A stretch of 64,000 bases of DNA from Azolla caroliniana (taxonomy: Eukaryota > Polypodiophyta), in the NCBI GenBank assembly GCA_043228905.1, contig JBHGNT010000002.1:18662001-18726000 (forward strand). The letters run 5' to 3'. Within the stretch, counting starts at the first letter, position 1. The number at the start of each line of letters is the position of its first letter. A program made the translations under genes and the position numbers. Below are positions 43,348 to 55,800 of this stretch, one piece after another. The notes beneath the pieces are model-generated. The model saw nothing but the letters and a program-made list of their open reading frames with translations. It searched no databases and was not told the DNA's origin.

Positions 43348-44945
43348 GATGTTAGGCATGTACCGAACATTCGGATGAATATTATTTCAGTCGATAAGCT
43401 AGATGATGAGGGTTACACAAATTCCTTTGGTGAAGGAAAATGGAAGCTCATCAAAGGGTCACTAGTATTAGCAAAATTTCTAAAACATAATTCCCTATAT
43501 TTATTGCATGTTGTGGTGTCCGACAGAGAGGTAAATGTAGCCAACAAGGATGCCTTGATTGAGGTATGACATAAGAGACTTGGGCACATGAATCAAAAGG
43601 GACTCGATGTTCTAGCAAGGAAGAACATCTTGCCGGACATAAAAGGTATGCATTTGGAAACTTGTGTTGATTGCTTGGCCGGCCAGCAACATAGAGTTGC
43701 CTTTCAACATCTACCCCAAAAAGAAAATCTCAGCCATTGGAATTGGTGCACACAGACTTATGCTATATGAAAGATAGAACTCTTGGGGGAGCATTGTACA
43801 TTGCCACATTTATTGATGACTTCTCGAGGAAGTTATGGTGCTTTGCATTAAAGACTAAAGATCAAGTGTTTGAAATATTTAGGAACTTTCATGTAAGTGT
43901 GAAAAGAGAAATTGGAAGAAAGCTGAAATGTATCCATGTCGATAACGACAATGAATATCAAGGACGATTTGAGCAATATTGTCATGAGCATGGTATTAGG
44001 CTTGATAGAAGTGTCCCGAAAACACCTCAGCACAATGGTGTGGCTGAGAGGAAGACTAGGACAATTTGTGAGCAAATAAGATGTATGTTATCCCACTCAA
44101 AACTGCCTAAGTCCTTTTGGGGTGAAGCAATGAGGACTACAGTTGACCTCATAAACCTGTCTCCGTCGACCCCTTTGGATAGCGATGTTCCCGAGAGGGT
44201 TTGGACGGGTAAAGATGTGTCATACAAACACTTGAGAGTGTTTGTTTGTAGGGCCTACGTTCACATCCCAAAAGATGAAAGATCCAAGCTTGATGACAAA
44301 TGCAAACCATGCATATTCTTGGGATACGGCCATGAGGAATTTGGCTATAGACTTTATGACCTAGTAGAGAAGAAGGTCATTAGAAGCAGGGATGTGATAT
44401 TCCTTGAGGATCGGACATTACAAGATCCGGAGCCGAATGAAATGCTGGATCTCACCCCTGATTTTTCAGTCACTGAACACCCAACTCCTGCCCTAGGCAC
44501 ACAAGGTCATGGGGGAGATACAGAGGAGTATGATGATATGGTTGATGATGCATCCGATGATGTCGATGGGCAAAATCATGACCATCATACTTTAGGTGAC
44601 CAGTTTGATGACATTTCAGCAACTCCTTCGGAAGAGGAAGAGGTTAGGTCTATGAGACAAAGACTACCTTCTACTAGATACAACCCACATGAATATGTGA
44701 TGCTTTCATATGGAGGAGAGCCAAAAAGCTTTAGAGAAGCTATGACAAAGAATCATAAGGAGGAATGGCTTGAGGCCATAAATGATGAGATGAAGTCTTT
44801 GCAAGACAATCACACTTATGATCTAGTAAAGCTGCCTAAGGGCAAGAAAGTGTTGAAAAACAAATGGGTTTACATGCTAAAGACGGAGGAACATTGCTCA
44901 GAGCCAAGATACAAGGCAAGACTTGTTGTGAAGGGGTTCAACTAG
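43348..44945 (+). pseudogene. Element D integrase
   Basis: Reads LKDVRHVPNIRMNIISVDKL, a TGA at 43567-43569 replacing the Trp of the LWHKRLGHM motif, then CVDCLAGQQHR, a frameshift near 43730 and the core: ELVHTDLCYM, IHVDNDNEY (second Gly of DNGGEY lost) and HNGVAERKTRT. FLGYGHEEFGYRLYD and an acidic linker follow. It ends in TAG at 44943-44945 where relatives have Gln. Confidence 0.88.
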
Positions 44946-46288
44946 AAAAAGGGAATTGATTTCGAGGAGATTTTCTCACCAGTGGTGAAGATGTCCTCGA
45001 TCAAAGTTGTACTTGGGATCGCAACAAGTCTTGATCTAGAAATTGAGCAACTTGATGTTAAAACTACCTTCCTCCATGGTGATTTGGAAGAAGAGATTTA
45101 CATGGATCAACCCGAAGGGTTTGGAGTCAAAGGTAAGGAAAACCTGGTATGCAGGTTAAAGAAGAGCTTGTACGGCCTAAAACAATCTCCTAGACTTTGG
45201 TATAAAAAGTTTGACTCCTTTATCTTGAACCATGGGTATATAATAGAACAAACACAAACCACTATGTGTTTGTTAAGAAGTCCTCAGATAATGACTTTGT
45301 TATTCTGCTTCTATATGTAGATGACATGTTGATTGTTGGAAGAGATACCAACAAGATTGAAAAGCTGAAAAGAGAGCTCAATCAATCTTTTGCTACGAAA
45401 GACTTGGGACCAGCCAAGCAAATCCTTGGGATGAAGATAACCAGGGATAGAGTGAACAAAATATTGTGGCTGTCTCAAGAACAATATATTGAGAAAGTTC
45501 TTGAGAGATTTAACATGGCCAAGTGTAAGCCGGTTAACACTCCACTTGCGGGCCATTTTAAACTTAGTTCAACTCAATGCCCTATGAGTGAGGAAGAGCA
45601 AGAGAGAATGAAACAAATACCATATGCATCTATAGTCGGCGGTTTAATGTCTGTTATGGTATGCACGAGGCCGAACATTGCTCATGCAGTTGGTTGGTGT
45701 AGTGAGCCATTTTCTCTCAAACCCTGGAAAAGATCATTGGGAAGCAGTGAAATGGATCCTGCGATATCTGAGGGGTACCTCAAGAATCTGTCTAAAATTT
45801 GGTGAGAACCAAACTATATTAGATGGATATACAGATGTCGATATGGTTGGTGATGTTGACTCCAAAAGTCTACATTAGGGTATCTAATGATCTTTGTAGG
45901 GGGAGTGGTCTCTTGGTAGCCGAGACTGCAAAAATGTGTGGCATTATCCACAACAGAGGCCGAGTATATGGTTGCCACAAAAGCTAGTAAGGAATTGCTA
46001 TGGCTAAAGAAATTCCTACAAGAGTTGGGGCTGATACAAGAAAGGTACATTTTGTATTGTGATAGCCAAAGTGCTACACACTTAAGCAAGAATTCTTCCT
46101 TTCACTCTAAGTCAAAACACATTGGTGTTAGATACCATTGGATTAGAGATGTGGTTAAAGAAAAGAAAATGCACATTGAGAAGATACATACCAATGAGAA
46201 TGGCTACGACATGATGACAAAAAGTTTGTCAATGGAGAGGCTTGAAGTTTGCAAACAAAAGGCAAACTTGGTTGTGGCCCCTACTTGA
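44946..46288 (+). pseudogene. Element D reverse transcriptase and RNase H
   Basis: RT: KKGIDFEEIFSPVVKMSSIK, EQLDVKTTFLHGDLEEEIYM, a frameshift near 45240, then LLYVDDMLIVGRDTNKIEKL and MKITRDRVNKILWLSQEQY. RNase H is in at least three frames (SHFLSNPGKDHWEAVKWILR; MALSTTEAEYMVATKA; YCDSQSATHLSKN), with stops near 45878 and 45890-45935. The purine tract at 46290-46303 follows. Confidence 0.88.
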
Positions 46289-46303
46289 ATGGAGGGGGAG
46301 AAT

Positions 46304-46452
46304 TGTTGGGGCTTGTGCACTCAAATGGAGCCCACAACATGGAGCCAGTTGAGAGCCGAAGGGCGGATTGAGAGTTGGTTGAGCATACAGCCAATTGGGA
46401 GTCAACTGAGTGCCGAATTGGCTTAGGGCCAAAAAGGAGAAAAGTTATAATC

Positions 46453-46499
<47 letters not shown>

Positions 46500-47167
46500 T
46501 GTATGTATGTATGTATGTATGTATGTATGTATGTATACCCTTTTTTTTTGGTGTGTGTCTTGTGTGTGTGTGAACACAGGTATATAGAGGTTGGACGACA
46601 ATTAGAAAAACAGAAGGAGGAAACATAGTGTGACCTATTCTCTCAAAACATGAAGTAAAAACAGAAAACAGAGAGAAAAACATAAAACTTGAGAAAGAGA
46701 AACATAAAACTTGAGAGAGAAAAACAGAAAACGAAAGAGTGAGAGCAAGAGGAAGAGTGTTCTACCAAAGTGGAGACAGAGATCTGTGAGGGCTTGTTCG
46801 TGCTATCAGAGAACCACGATTGCACAACACCTATCCTGTCTACTTGCATTAGGTTTTTTCGTTTCATGTTTTTCTTGTTTCCATTTTTGCTAGTTTTTCT
46901 ATCCACCCAGTTGGGTGAGGAATTGTAATCAAGGTTGCTAACTTAGCATATACATCCCTCTAGTGAAAACAAGAGAGGCTGTATTCGTTTGTACTAAGAA
47001 AAATAGTGAACTTGTTTTGAACCCTAAGGGGTTATGTGGTTTTTCCCATTTTTGGGTTTTCCGTGCATTAATAATTTGGTGTACTTTTCATTTTGTCTTG
47101 TGGTTTCATTCGTTGTTAATTGTGTTGGAAGCATAAATCATCTTGATTCAGATCCATATTCCTATCA
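46304..47167 (+). repeat. Element D 3' LTR
   Basis: 864 bp, TGTTGGGGCTTG to CCTATCA. A (GTAT)n run at about 46459-46539 is absent from the 5' copy, which has a short AT run. A short internal duplication of a GAGAAACATAAAACTT-type sequence explains more of the length difference. Confidence 0.92.
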
Positions 47168-47607
47168 AAATGTGCATAGGAGAGGGATGCAAGAATATTC
47201 GTAGAAGAGAAAACTATAATATTGATACACTAAATATCATCAACAAAACACAATAAAGGAAAGGGGATATATATACAAGTCCTCAAGGAATTATAGAAAA
47301 CAACTAGAAATGAAATGTGCATAGGAGAGGGATGCAAGAATATTCGTAGAAGAGAAAACTATAATATTGATACACTAAATATCATCAACAAAACACAATA
47401 AAGGAAAGGGGATATATATACAAGTCCTCAAGGAATTATAGAAAACAACTAGAAATGAAATGTGCATAGGAGAGGGATGCAAGAATATTCCTAGAAGAGA
47501 AAACTATAATATTGATAGACTAAATATCATCAACAAAACACAATAAAGCAAAGGGGATATATATACAAGTCCTCAAGGAGCTACCATATGAAATATGGTT
47601 CACGGAG
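47168..47607. repeat. 145-bp tandem repeat array (target of element D)
   Basis: Three units start at 47173, 47318 and 47463 (TGCATAGGAGAGGGATGC), period exactly 145 bp. The third leaves the repeat near 47579. The first five bases (47168-47172, AAATG) are the right target duplication of D. Confidence 0.92.
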
Positions 47608-48639
47608 TCTAGTCATGGACATATACCCGAGTCTGATTATTTGGTAAGAATATGTAATATTTTTTAAGCACATTTATAAGTTCCACAACTAACGAGATGT
47701 CACAATGTAGTTCTTTGTGTAATTAGATAGTTCACACAAATCATAATAGGATGTGTTCACACACACATTTTCAGAAATTGTGCTTTTGTCCATAAGCACA
47801 TGTCAACATTAGTTCAACTTCTTTATGTCTAAAGTGTTATGTGTCATCACAAATATGCTCTTCCATAGCCATCTTGATTTGGGATGTTAGACCACCTTCA
47901 ATACAAGATGCATGCATCAGACTTCATCAACATTTAGGGGATTAACATCCAACAATGAATCCGATTGAGATATCAAGCTAACCTATCTGGTGTCATGAAC
48001 AATGTGACAATAGACATTAAAATGTACTAGATTATATTGGTTAGCATATTGTATGATTCTGCGAAATGTTATAATTGTGGTCACAACATGACTTATATGC
48101 ATGAATATAGTTATTAGGTGCATGTTTTGCATAGATAGTTGCATGTTAACAAGTCCAATTATTTGGCCTAATCTTTGCATACTTGGTTGTATATGAAGGG
48201 GGTGAATAAGCTATAAGTGATGCAACTATGAATCTCATGGAGAATTGGATCTTACCTCAAGATGATTGCTGGTGGCATATGGATTTATGAATACGTTCTT
48301 TTAGAGGAAATTCCTTGGTTTGAACTTCTACAATTATTTGTTGTGATTCGATGCATTGACTTTTCCTAATTATGTGAGTTGTCCTAGAGAAGTTCAACAC
48401 CAATTATTCTCTACTACCTTGTGCTTGCTTCTTTATTTCTGAAGTGTTGTGTCATATAGAATACACTCTTCCCTATTCATCTTGACTTGGCATGTTGGAC
48501 CACCTTCAATACAAGATGCATACAACAAACTTCATTAACAACAAGGAGATCGGTATTCAGCAATGAATCCTATTGAGATATCAAGCTAAACTATCTAGTG
48601 TCATGACCAATATGATGCTAAACTATCTAGTCTCCTTTA
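47608..48639. repeat. AT-rich DNA with a diverged direct repeat
   Basis: About 175 bp at 47830-48005 recurs, diverged, at 48425-48610 (shared ACCACCTTCAATACAAGATG and GAGATATCAAGCTAA). No gene is recognised. Confidence 0.6.
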
Positions 48640-48785
48640 TTCTTTATACAATCTCTCTCATAATGATTTGGACCACCAGAATAACAACATGAAAAATCTT
48701 TCTTAAAGTCTTTCTTATTTTTGGATTTAGACCTCCCTTTAGAGTTATTTCTATTATATTTGTTACCCGTTCCTTTGGGTGAACA
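48640..48785 (-). pseudogene. Copia gag fragment (D-like; probably part of element K)
   Basis: On the minus strand it reads NRNNSKGRSKSKNKK, then a knuckle CCYSGGPNHYERDC, nearly the same as element D. The first Cys-x2-Cys is altered (Cys to Ser). It directly abuts the left end of gypsy H. With the gag start at 63.2-63.5 kb, it likely belongs to one element, K. Confidence 0.7.
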
Positions 48786-48789
48786 CATT

Positions 48790-49290
48790 CGATAGATCTG
48801 CGGCTATCGGTATTCAAGGGCATGGTACGTGAAGGCTCGTAACAGAGGCGTCGAGAGAGAGACACTGCTCAGAGAGAAAATACTAGCGAGGTCTTGATAG
48901 GCGTGGGTGGCACTGAAATCATAGGTATGAATCAAAGCACAGACACATGGAACAAACTGGGCACAATTCAGATATATTACCGCGACAGAAAAAGATTACA
49001 GAACACGGCCTACGGCCGGTGACCTTACAAGATTATCTAGTTACGAGGGACTCAGCTAGTGCTTCCGCCTATATTTTTCTTCTCTCCCTCCTCTGAGGTA
49101 CTGGTCCTCGTTTAAATAACTTTTCCCCTAATACACAGCCGAGCTGTCGGTGGCCCGTGATACTCGGACTCGACGTTTGCTAATTTCCTAATTTTACATT
49201 TCTGTCCTCTGGACAACACCTGGCACGCCCGTGGGACAGGACCTTGTCCGTTGGACCCACGACTTACAAAAATACTAACAATATTACAAA
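48790..49290 (-). repeat. Likely 3' LTR of element H (borders uncertain)
   Basis: Non-coding DNA after the last frame of H. On the minus strand it could start TGTTAGTATTTTTG near 49287, has a TATA-like TTATTTAAACG near 49110, and ends close to the copia gag fragment at 48785. No second copy is available for comparison. Confidence 0.45.
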
Positions 49291-49317
49291 AATTGCCTTT
49301 TAGGCGTGATCCTCGTT

Positions 49318-52300
49318 TCATTCCTCTTTTAAGATGTCGAGGATGTTTTCGGGGTCCGAGGTGGTGGTAGGGTGGTCTGGTTGGACTGTTGGTGCGGGGG
49401 GTTGAGTTTGGTTCGGGGGTGTCATATCTTCTCGGGCGTCCGCCTCAGGTGCGACCGATTCTTCTAGTGGGGGTGTGGGTTCGAGGGTGCTGACCTTTAC
49501 TTTGACTAGATCTGGTATCGTGTGGGCGTCCATGGGATGTCTGTTGGCCGGGGCAAGTTCCTCCTGTGCCGTGTCTGTGATCCCCTTGCTGGAAGGTTCT
49601 TCCTTCTGCTCTGTGGCCGTTGGAGGGCTGGGTGGGATGGCTGCGAGTCGTTCTCGTTCGAAGGCTTCTGCTTCCAGGCGAAACAGCATTTGACTATCAT
49701 TGAAGTCCTCCATTATTTGCTCAATTACCGCGGTGTGAGATTTTGCCAAGGACTGGTAATCCTCAGTTAAATCTGCACGCAGGTTTTGTATGCTAGCTTC
49801 GTCCATTTTGTAAAAGCCGCGGCCCTCCTTCCGTTGGTTCTCGGCGTCGGCGCGTAAAATATGCAATTCGACAGCTTGGGCTGCCCATTCGTCTCCTGCA
49901 CGACTTAATGTTTCCTCGACCTTTTTGGTAAGGTGATGGCGCTGTTTCTCGATCAATATTCTGATGCGTGTCTCATCCATGCCGGGCTGTGCTCCGATGG
50001 CTGCTAATTCCTATTTTAAGCCATCGACCTCGGCCTGAAGCTTCTTTGCTCGTAGTTCATAGGTGTCTTGAGTGTTCTTTGCATCCGCGGTTACGAGCTG
50101 GATAGCCTGCTCGTAACGCTTGGTGAGTTCTTCGGTGGCTTGCTCCCGTTCTTTTTGACACGCGGCCCGGACTTGTTCCCGTTTGACGATTCTCTCTTCT
50201 TGTAGGGCGAAGTAGGAATCCGATAATTCGTCTTTTTGCTCCTAAAGTAGCTTGCATTTGATGAAAAACTCGTCAGCCATTTCTTTAAGGGTCGTACGCT
50301 GACTCTGCAGCTCGGCATTCTCCGCGATCATTCTCTCCTCCCGTTGGTGATTTCTTTCCTCCTACCGATGGTTCCAGTCTTTCGCATTGTCGAGCGTGGC
50401 CTGTAGGTCTAGGACCTCCTTCTCTTTCTTGGCCCTTGTGGCTGCGTATTCCCCCAGCTTGCTTCTGAGTTCGGCTTCTTTGCCCGCGGCTTGCGCTTGT
50501 ACCCGGCCTAGTGCTTCGTTTTGATCGTGTATCCTTTGGTCGGCCTGGGCTGTAATCTCGGCCATCTGCTTGGAAGCTTCTTCTTTTAGACGAGCCATCA
50601 CCTCCTGATGCCGTTGTTCGTGTCTCTCGGTTTGCCGTTGTTCTTCTTTAAGCTCCGCGCGGTAATCCCGGAGCAGGGGTTCTGTCTGGGTTGCCACCTC
50701 CTTGGGTGGACGAGGGGGTGGTATCTCGGTTTTCTCCATGGGCGTGACCGCCTCGGTTGTTGTGCATGCATCGACCATTTGTAACGAGTCCGTTTGTGTA
50801 CTGGCCTACATCGTCAGCATTGAATCTGTGACGGTGCTTTCATCCATCATTGTTATGCGTGGAGGGGCTGGGAGGGCCTCGGTGGTCGTGGCCGGAAGGC
50901 TCAAGAGTTGTTGTTCCGGCCGGTTTTGCTCCCAGGCTGCAACTTTTGTTTCGCAGCGTGCCATAATTCTGTAGCCATGTTAGCCTGTTTTTGGGCTATT
51001 TTTATCTTTCGGGCCATGTCTTTGCTGCCCGCGTAGTGCGATCCAGGTCCTTATATGCCTCAATAAGGGCCGTGTTCAACTTGGGGACCTCCATGAGGAG
51101 AGCGGCCTGTTTTGCCTACTTCTTTCTCCCGATTTTTTGTAAAGCCCTGTTGTCCTGGGGCTCACTTTCACCTAATAACGCGCGTTGAATCATTTTTGTT
51201 TCGGCGTGCTCTTCCACCATTCAAGTGGCTGCCGCGATTTGGGCTCTAGCGAGGAAGTCGACCAGCTTGAATGTCGTACCGAGGCGTAGGAGCGCACTAA
51301 ATTCGTAAGCCTCCGCGGGGAGGTCTTTATACCTGAGGACTTCATCCTCCGAGATCTGCATTGTCTGCCCATGCTCGATCTTTCCCTGGTTCAGCGATGC
51401 CTCCTCAAGGATGATGGCCAGGTTGCTTTGTCTGACAATTAAGGCTTGCTCTTGTTGTGGCTCTTTCTGTTCTGCCGAGGAATCGCGGTTGAGTCGTCTT
51501 CTCTTGCTCGGATGTGTTTCGGGTTCCGGGGCCGGTAGTGTCGTTTCCTCCGCCTGCTTCCTTTTCTGGGGTCGTGGTGGTGCTGCCTGCTGTGTGTTGG
51601 GGTGTGGGCTAGGCCCTAGGAAGTTACCAAGGGGCGCGACATTGGTTGTCGAATGGTGACATCATCTGTCGTGTTGTCCTCTGCGGCTACCTCCTCCTCC
51701 CATTCTTGGCAGGTCTTAGAAACTACCCTTTTTTGTTGGGGTTGGGTGGGTGGTGGTGCAGATGCGGGGTTTTGGTCGGCAGCAGGAGGTGAAGGCGATG
51801 TGGGCTCCTCCCATGCTTCGTGGCTGATGGCAACGAATTTCTCTTTTTGCCTTCGTGGTGGTGGTGGGGACGTGAGTGTGCGAGGGGAAGGAAGAGAAGA
51901 GGGTGGGTATAGAACCATCAAAAAGTGGGTAAGAACAGACAACATCTTCTTACCGAACTGAAATGAAGCTAAGGCGGCGCGGAGTCCTTCGCCTGTGATG
52001 ATTCCCCAATTGATTCTGTTTCCTTCATATGCGATGATGATGATGGCTGCCTTGTTCTGCGGCATGCTCGTTGGGTTCGTATGCACGAACGCATACTCCA
52101 TTAATATACGAGCAATCTCCCCGAAAGCTTTGTTGGGACCGCCATACGTGCGATATCCTTCCCTGTATGCTTTCATCTTCGATGCCGAGGGTAGGTCAAC
52201 CTCATGGTCCCCTCCCCGTTGCAGGTCCAAAACAGCCCGAAGCACGTTGTTGGTGATGGCTTCAGGACAAACACGTTTAGCCACACCTTGGGCATCAGGG

Positions 52301-52656
52301 TGCGCGGGGGCATCGATGATCTTCAGGTAACCGCCCATTCCTCGTTCTTGGAGCCAGGCGCGGGTTTCTGTTGAAGCGGTAAGAGGCATGGTGGAGATGG
52401 AGATGGGGTTTGACTCTGTGGAAGCGTGAAGAAGAGTAATGAGGCGAGGGCGAGACAGAGGAGGAACAACAGGAAGGGGAAGTTCAGCAGAGGGATTATG
52501 AGAGCGAGACGGGGTTTCTGAGCTTGAGAGCGATGGAGAATGGGAGCCATAATGAACTTCTGTGTCTGTGCTGCATTTTGGAAACGGTTTTAGTAACTTA
52601 CTCCTAGGGTTTTGTGCCTGAAGCGAATACTGAAGATTCTGAGTCGTGGGTGCCAT
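49318..52656 (-). CDS. Extra long frame downstream of pol in element H (function unknown)
   Basis: About 1100 codons on the pol strand, starting 213 bp after pol. The first 346 codons (52656-51616) are open: a Ser/Pro-rich start, a compact middle (TRAWLQERGMGGYLKIIDAP, YREGYRTYGGPNKAFGEIAR, MPQNKAAIIIIAYEGNRINW), then a proline-rich end. After a frameshift near 51605 a Lys/Glu-rich part follows (PSKRRRLNRDSSAEQ, SALLRLGTTFKLVDFLARAQ). From about 50780 the first frame returns with long heptad-like Glu/Lys/Gln helices (RAELKEEQRQTERHEQRHQE) to 49318, ending in a Pro/Thr-rich acidic tail. Several stops (about 51616, 51225, 51115, 50805, 50362, 50010) break it. No signal peptide or clear membrane segment is seen. 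It could be an additional gypsy ORF (as in Athila or Ogre-type elements) or a captured host gene. I do not recognise it. Confidence 0.6.
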
Positions 52657-52869
52657 AATAAGTGACTAACACCACGTGTCTTGAAGGTGAGTGGGGTGCT
52701 TCTAGTGCTTTGCATGTGCTTAAATAGGTACTAAATGAGTGGTGGCGAGGTGTGCTCCTAAATTTGTGGGTGCTTAGGTGGGTGGTGTAGGTGTAGCTAA
52801 TCGGTGGCTAAACTATGGTTAATCGTACCTACTACTACTTTTATTAATTTCATGAAGGTGGGTGAGTCC

Positions 52870-55800
52870 TTATTCAAGGGGACACGTGGCCTCCTCCGTG
52901 GTGGTTTCCCGAAACGGGTTGGGTGGTGTAGTGCATCGATATGGTCGAAGTCGGAAACCATTGGCCCAGCTTTTGACAGTGTCGCTGGTGAGTGTGCCGA
53001 GCTGGAACGTCCCGTTGAACTCGTCGATAATCCAGAATGGACCGGTCCACCGAAATCTTAATTTTCCCGGCATAGAGCCGAGTCGTGTTTGAAAAAGAAG
53101 AACCGGTTTGCCGATGGTGAGCTCCTTTTCCAGCCCGTGTCGATGTCGATCCACGAAAGCCTTGCGTTGGCGTTGGCGTTGTTCGAGCTGGGCCATACTC
53201 TCTATCCTATCTTCGCTGAGTTTGAGGAGTTGTTCCAGCTGGTATTGCTCGGATTGGGCCTTGGGGAGCCGTGCTTGGATTTGAACTCGGAGGCTCGGGA
53301 CTTGGAACTTGACGGGCATTACAGCTTCTAACCCAAACGCCATTCGAAAGGGGGTTGGATGGATGCTTGTTTTGAAAGTCGTACGATACGCCCACAACGC
53401 GCTCTGGAGTTTGTCATCCCAATCGGTCCTGTTTTCATTAACGATCTTCTTCAGTATGGTTTGGAGGATTTTATTGGTCGATTCCGCCAAGCCGTTCGCC
53501 TGCGGGTAGTATGGTGTGCTTTTCTTGTGCACCATCGCGTAGTGGTGTGTAAGCTCACGTATTATATGATTGATGAAGTGCCCACCTTGATCACTAACAA
53601 GCTCGATTGGACATCCGTAACGGCACCAGAGGTGCTCGTACACGAATTTAGCTGTGGATGCCGCTGTGTTGTCTCGGAGTGCCTTAGCCTCGACCCATTT
53701 GGTGCAGTAATCCGTGGCAACGATAATATACCTATTCCCTGTACGGGCCGCGGGTGGTTTGAAAGGGCCTACAAAATCCAAACCCCATTTTTGAAATGGG
53801 TCCAACGGAAGAATCGGCTGGTGTGGCATCCGTGACTGTTCCATTGGTTGCCCCAGTCGTTGGCACAAATCGCACTGCCGGCAAAACTCGTGAGTGTCTT
53901 TCTTAGTTGTCGGCCACCACAATCCACTTTGCCAAACTTTCCTTGCCGTGGAATCCCCGGCGTAGTGCCCCCCAGCTACTCTCTGGTGGGCTTCCTGAAG
54001 AATGACGTTCTTCTCGAATTGGCAAATCCCTCGGCGCCATATGCCGTCCGAGCCTTTGTGGTAGAGAATGTCCGAGACGAGGCAAAAATTCCGGCTACGC
54101 ACTGCTAGGCGTTTTCTCGTGTCAAGGGGCATGTGCTCGGGAGGTACACTGATAGTGAGAAAATGGGTCATCTCCGTGATCCATTCATCTCCGTTATCGT
54201 CTGGTATCGTGGTCAGGTTAAATAGGCTGGCATCCGGTAGCTCGTCGTACGTTGTTTTCGCCGGTTCCCCTGACTCAAGACAGCTCAAGTAGTTGGCGAC
54301 GACATGTTGTACCCCGGGTCGATGGTGAATCTGGAAATCAAACTCTTGTAGTAGGAGCATCCACCGAGCCAACCGTTCGGTGAGGGCTTGTTTATTGACC
54401 AAATAAAGAAGGGCCGAGTGATCCACGTGAAAGGTAAATTTTCGGCCCAAGAGGTAATGCCGAAATTTATTGATGCTATAAATCATACCGAGGGCCTCCC
54501 GCTCGGTGGTGGAGTAATTCTTTTCCGCGGTCGAGAGCCGTCGGCTGGCATAGTACACGGGCCTATACCAATTCGGGGGTGTGCATTGCATCAGGGCACT
54601 TCCGATGGTGATGTCCGAAGCATCTACGAAGACATGAAACGGTTCGGACCAAACCGGAGACTGGACCACAGGGGCATGTGACAACATTCGTTTCAGGGTC
54701 TGATAGGCCGTGTCCTCGATTGACGTCCATTGGAAGGGAAGGCGATGGACTGCCGTGTGTAAAGGTGTCGCGAAATCGGCCAGGTGCCGTATCATTCGGC
54801 TGTGCCACCGGATCTGTCCCAAAAAACGGCTTAGAGCCTTAGCGTTCGAGGGTGCGGTGGCGGTCAGGATTGCCTTTACTTTATCCGGGTCCATAGCGAT
54901 GCCTTCTTGACTGACAATGTGGCCAAGAAGGTTGCCGCTGGTGACTAAGAACGCACATTTCGCCGGGTTTAAACTCAATCGAGCTTGGTGACATCGGTCC
55001 AGCCAGAGTCGTAACTGGGTCCTGTGTTCCCGTCGATGGCCATACACGGCGAAATCGTCGAGAAAGACTTGCATGAACGCCAAGATATAGTCATGAAAGA
55101 TTTCGGTGATGATGTGCTGGAACATAGTCAGTGCCGTTTTTAGACCGAACATCATTACTTCTGCTACAAAAACACCCCATTCCGTGACGAAAGCGGTTTT
55201 CTCCTGATCCTCTAGGTGCATTCTTATCTGGTTATAGCCGCTGAACCCGTCGAGGAAACTGTAGCATTCGTGGCCGGCTATCGTGTCGAGGACGCTGTCC
55301 GTGAATAGGAGAGGGAAATCGTCGGTGACTGTTGCCGCGTTAAGCTTCCGATAGTCGACGCATACGCGGATTTTTCCGTTCTTCTTTGGGACCACTACGA
55401 TTGGGCTCAACCACGTGCCCCGTTTAACTGGGCGAATGAAGCCCACTCTGATTAGTTTGTCAATTTCCTCTTTGACTTTAGCAGCGTAGTTGGAGTTCAT
55501 CTTGTAGCGCCTCTGCTGAACCGGCCAAGTATCGGGTAAGATGTGAATTTGAAGTTGGTAGTATTGAGGATCCAGCCCCTTCATATCGGTGTAAGACCAA
55601 GCGAAAACATCCTTGTAGTCGGTGAGCAATCTTACGAGGCATGCCCGTTCTCCGGTTGGTAGATTATTGGCAATTTGTAACGTACGGGGATTCTCGTCTG
55701 AACCGAGGTTTATTGTTTCCAGGGTTGATGCTTTCACTCGTTGTGAAATGGCGAGTTCGCGTTCGAAAGCCTCCCGAGCATAACGTAGCTCGGCAACTGT

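Larger units (their letters stand above)
20816..47167 (+). mobile_element. Copia element D (outermost host of the nest)
   Basis: Ty1/copia element bounded by TGTTGGGGC and CCTATCA with a perfect AAATG target duplication (20811-20815 and 47168-47172). Its 5' LTR is split by the 20.7-kb gypsy E. Without E it is about 5.7 kb. Gag-pol lies at 42308-46288 and is broken by several stops and frame changes. Its LTRs differ in length (about 778 and 864 bp), so it is older than F and G. Confidence 0.93.
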
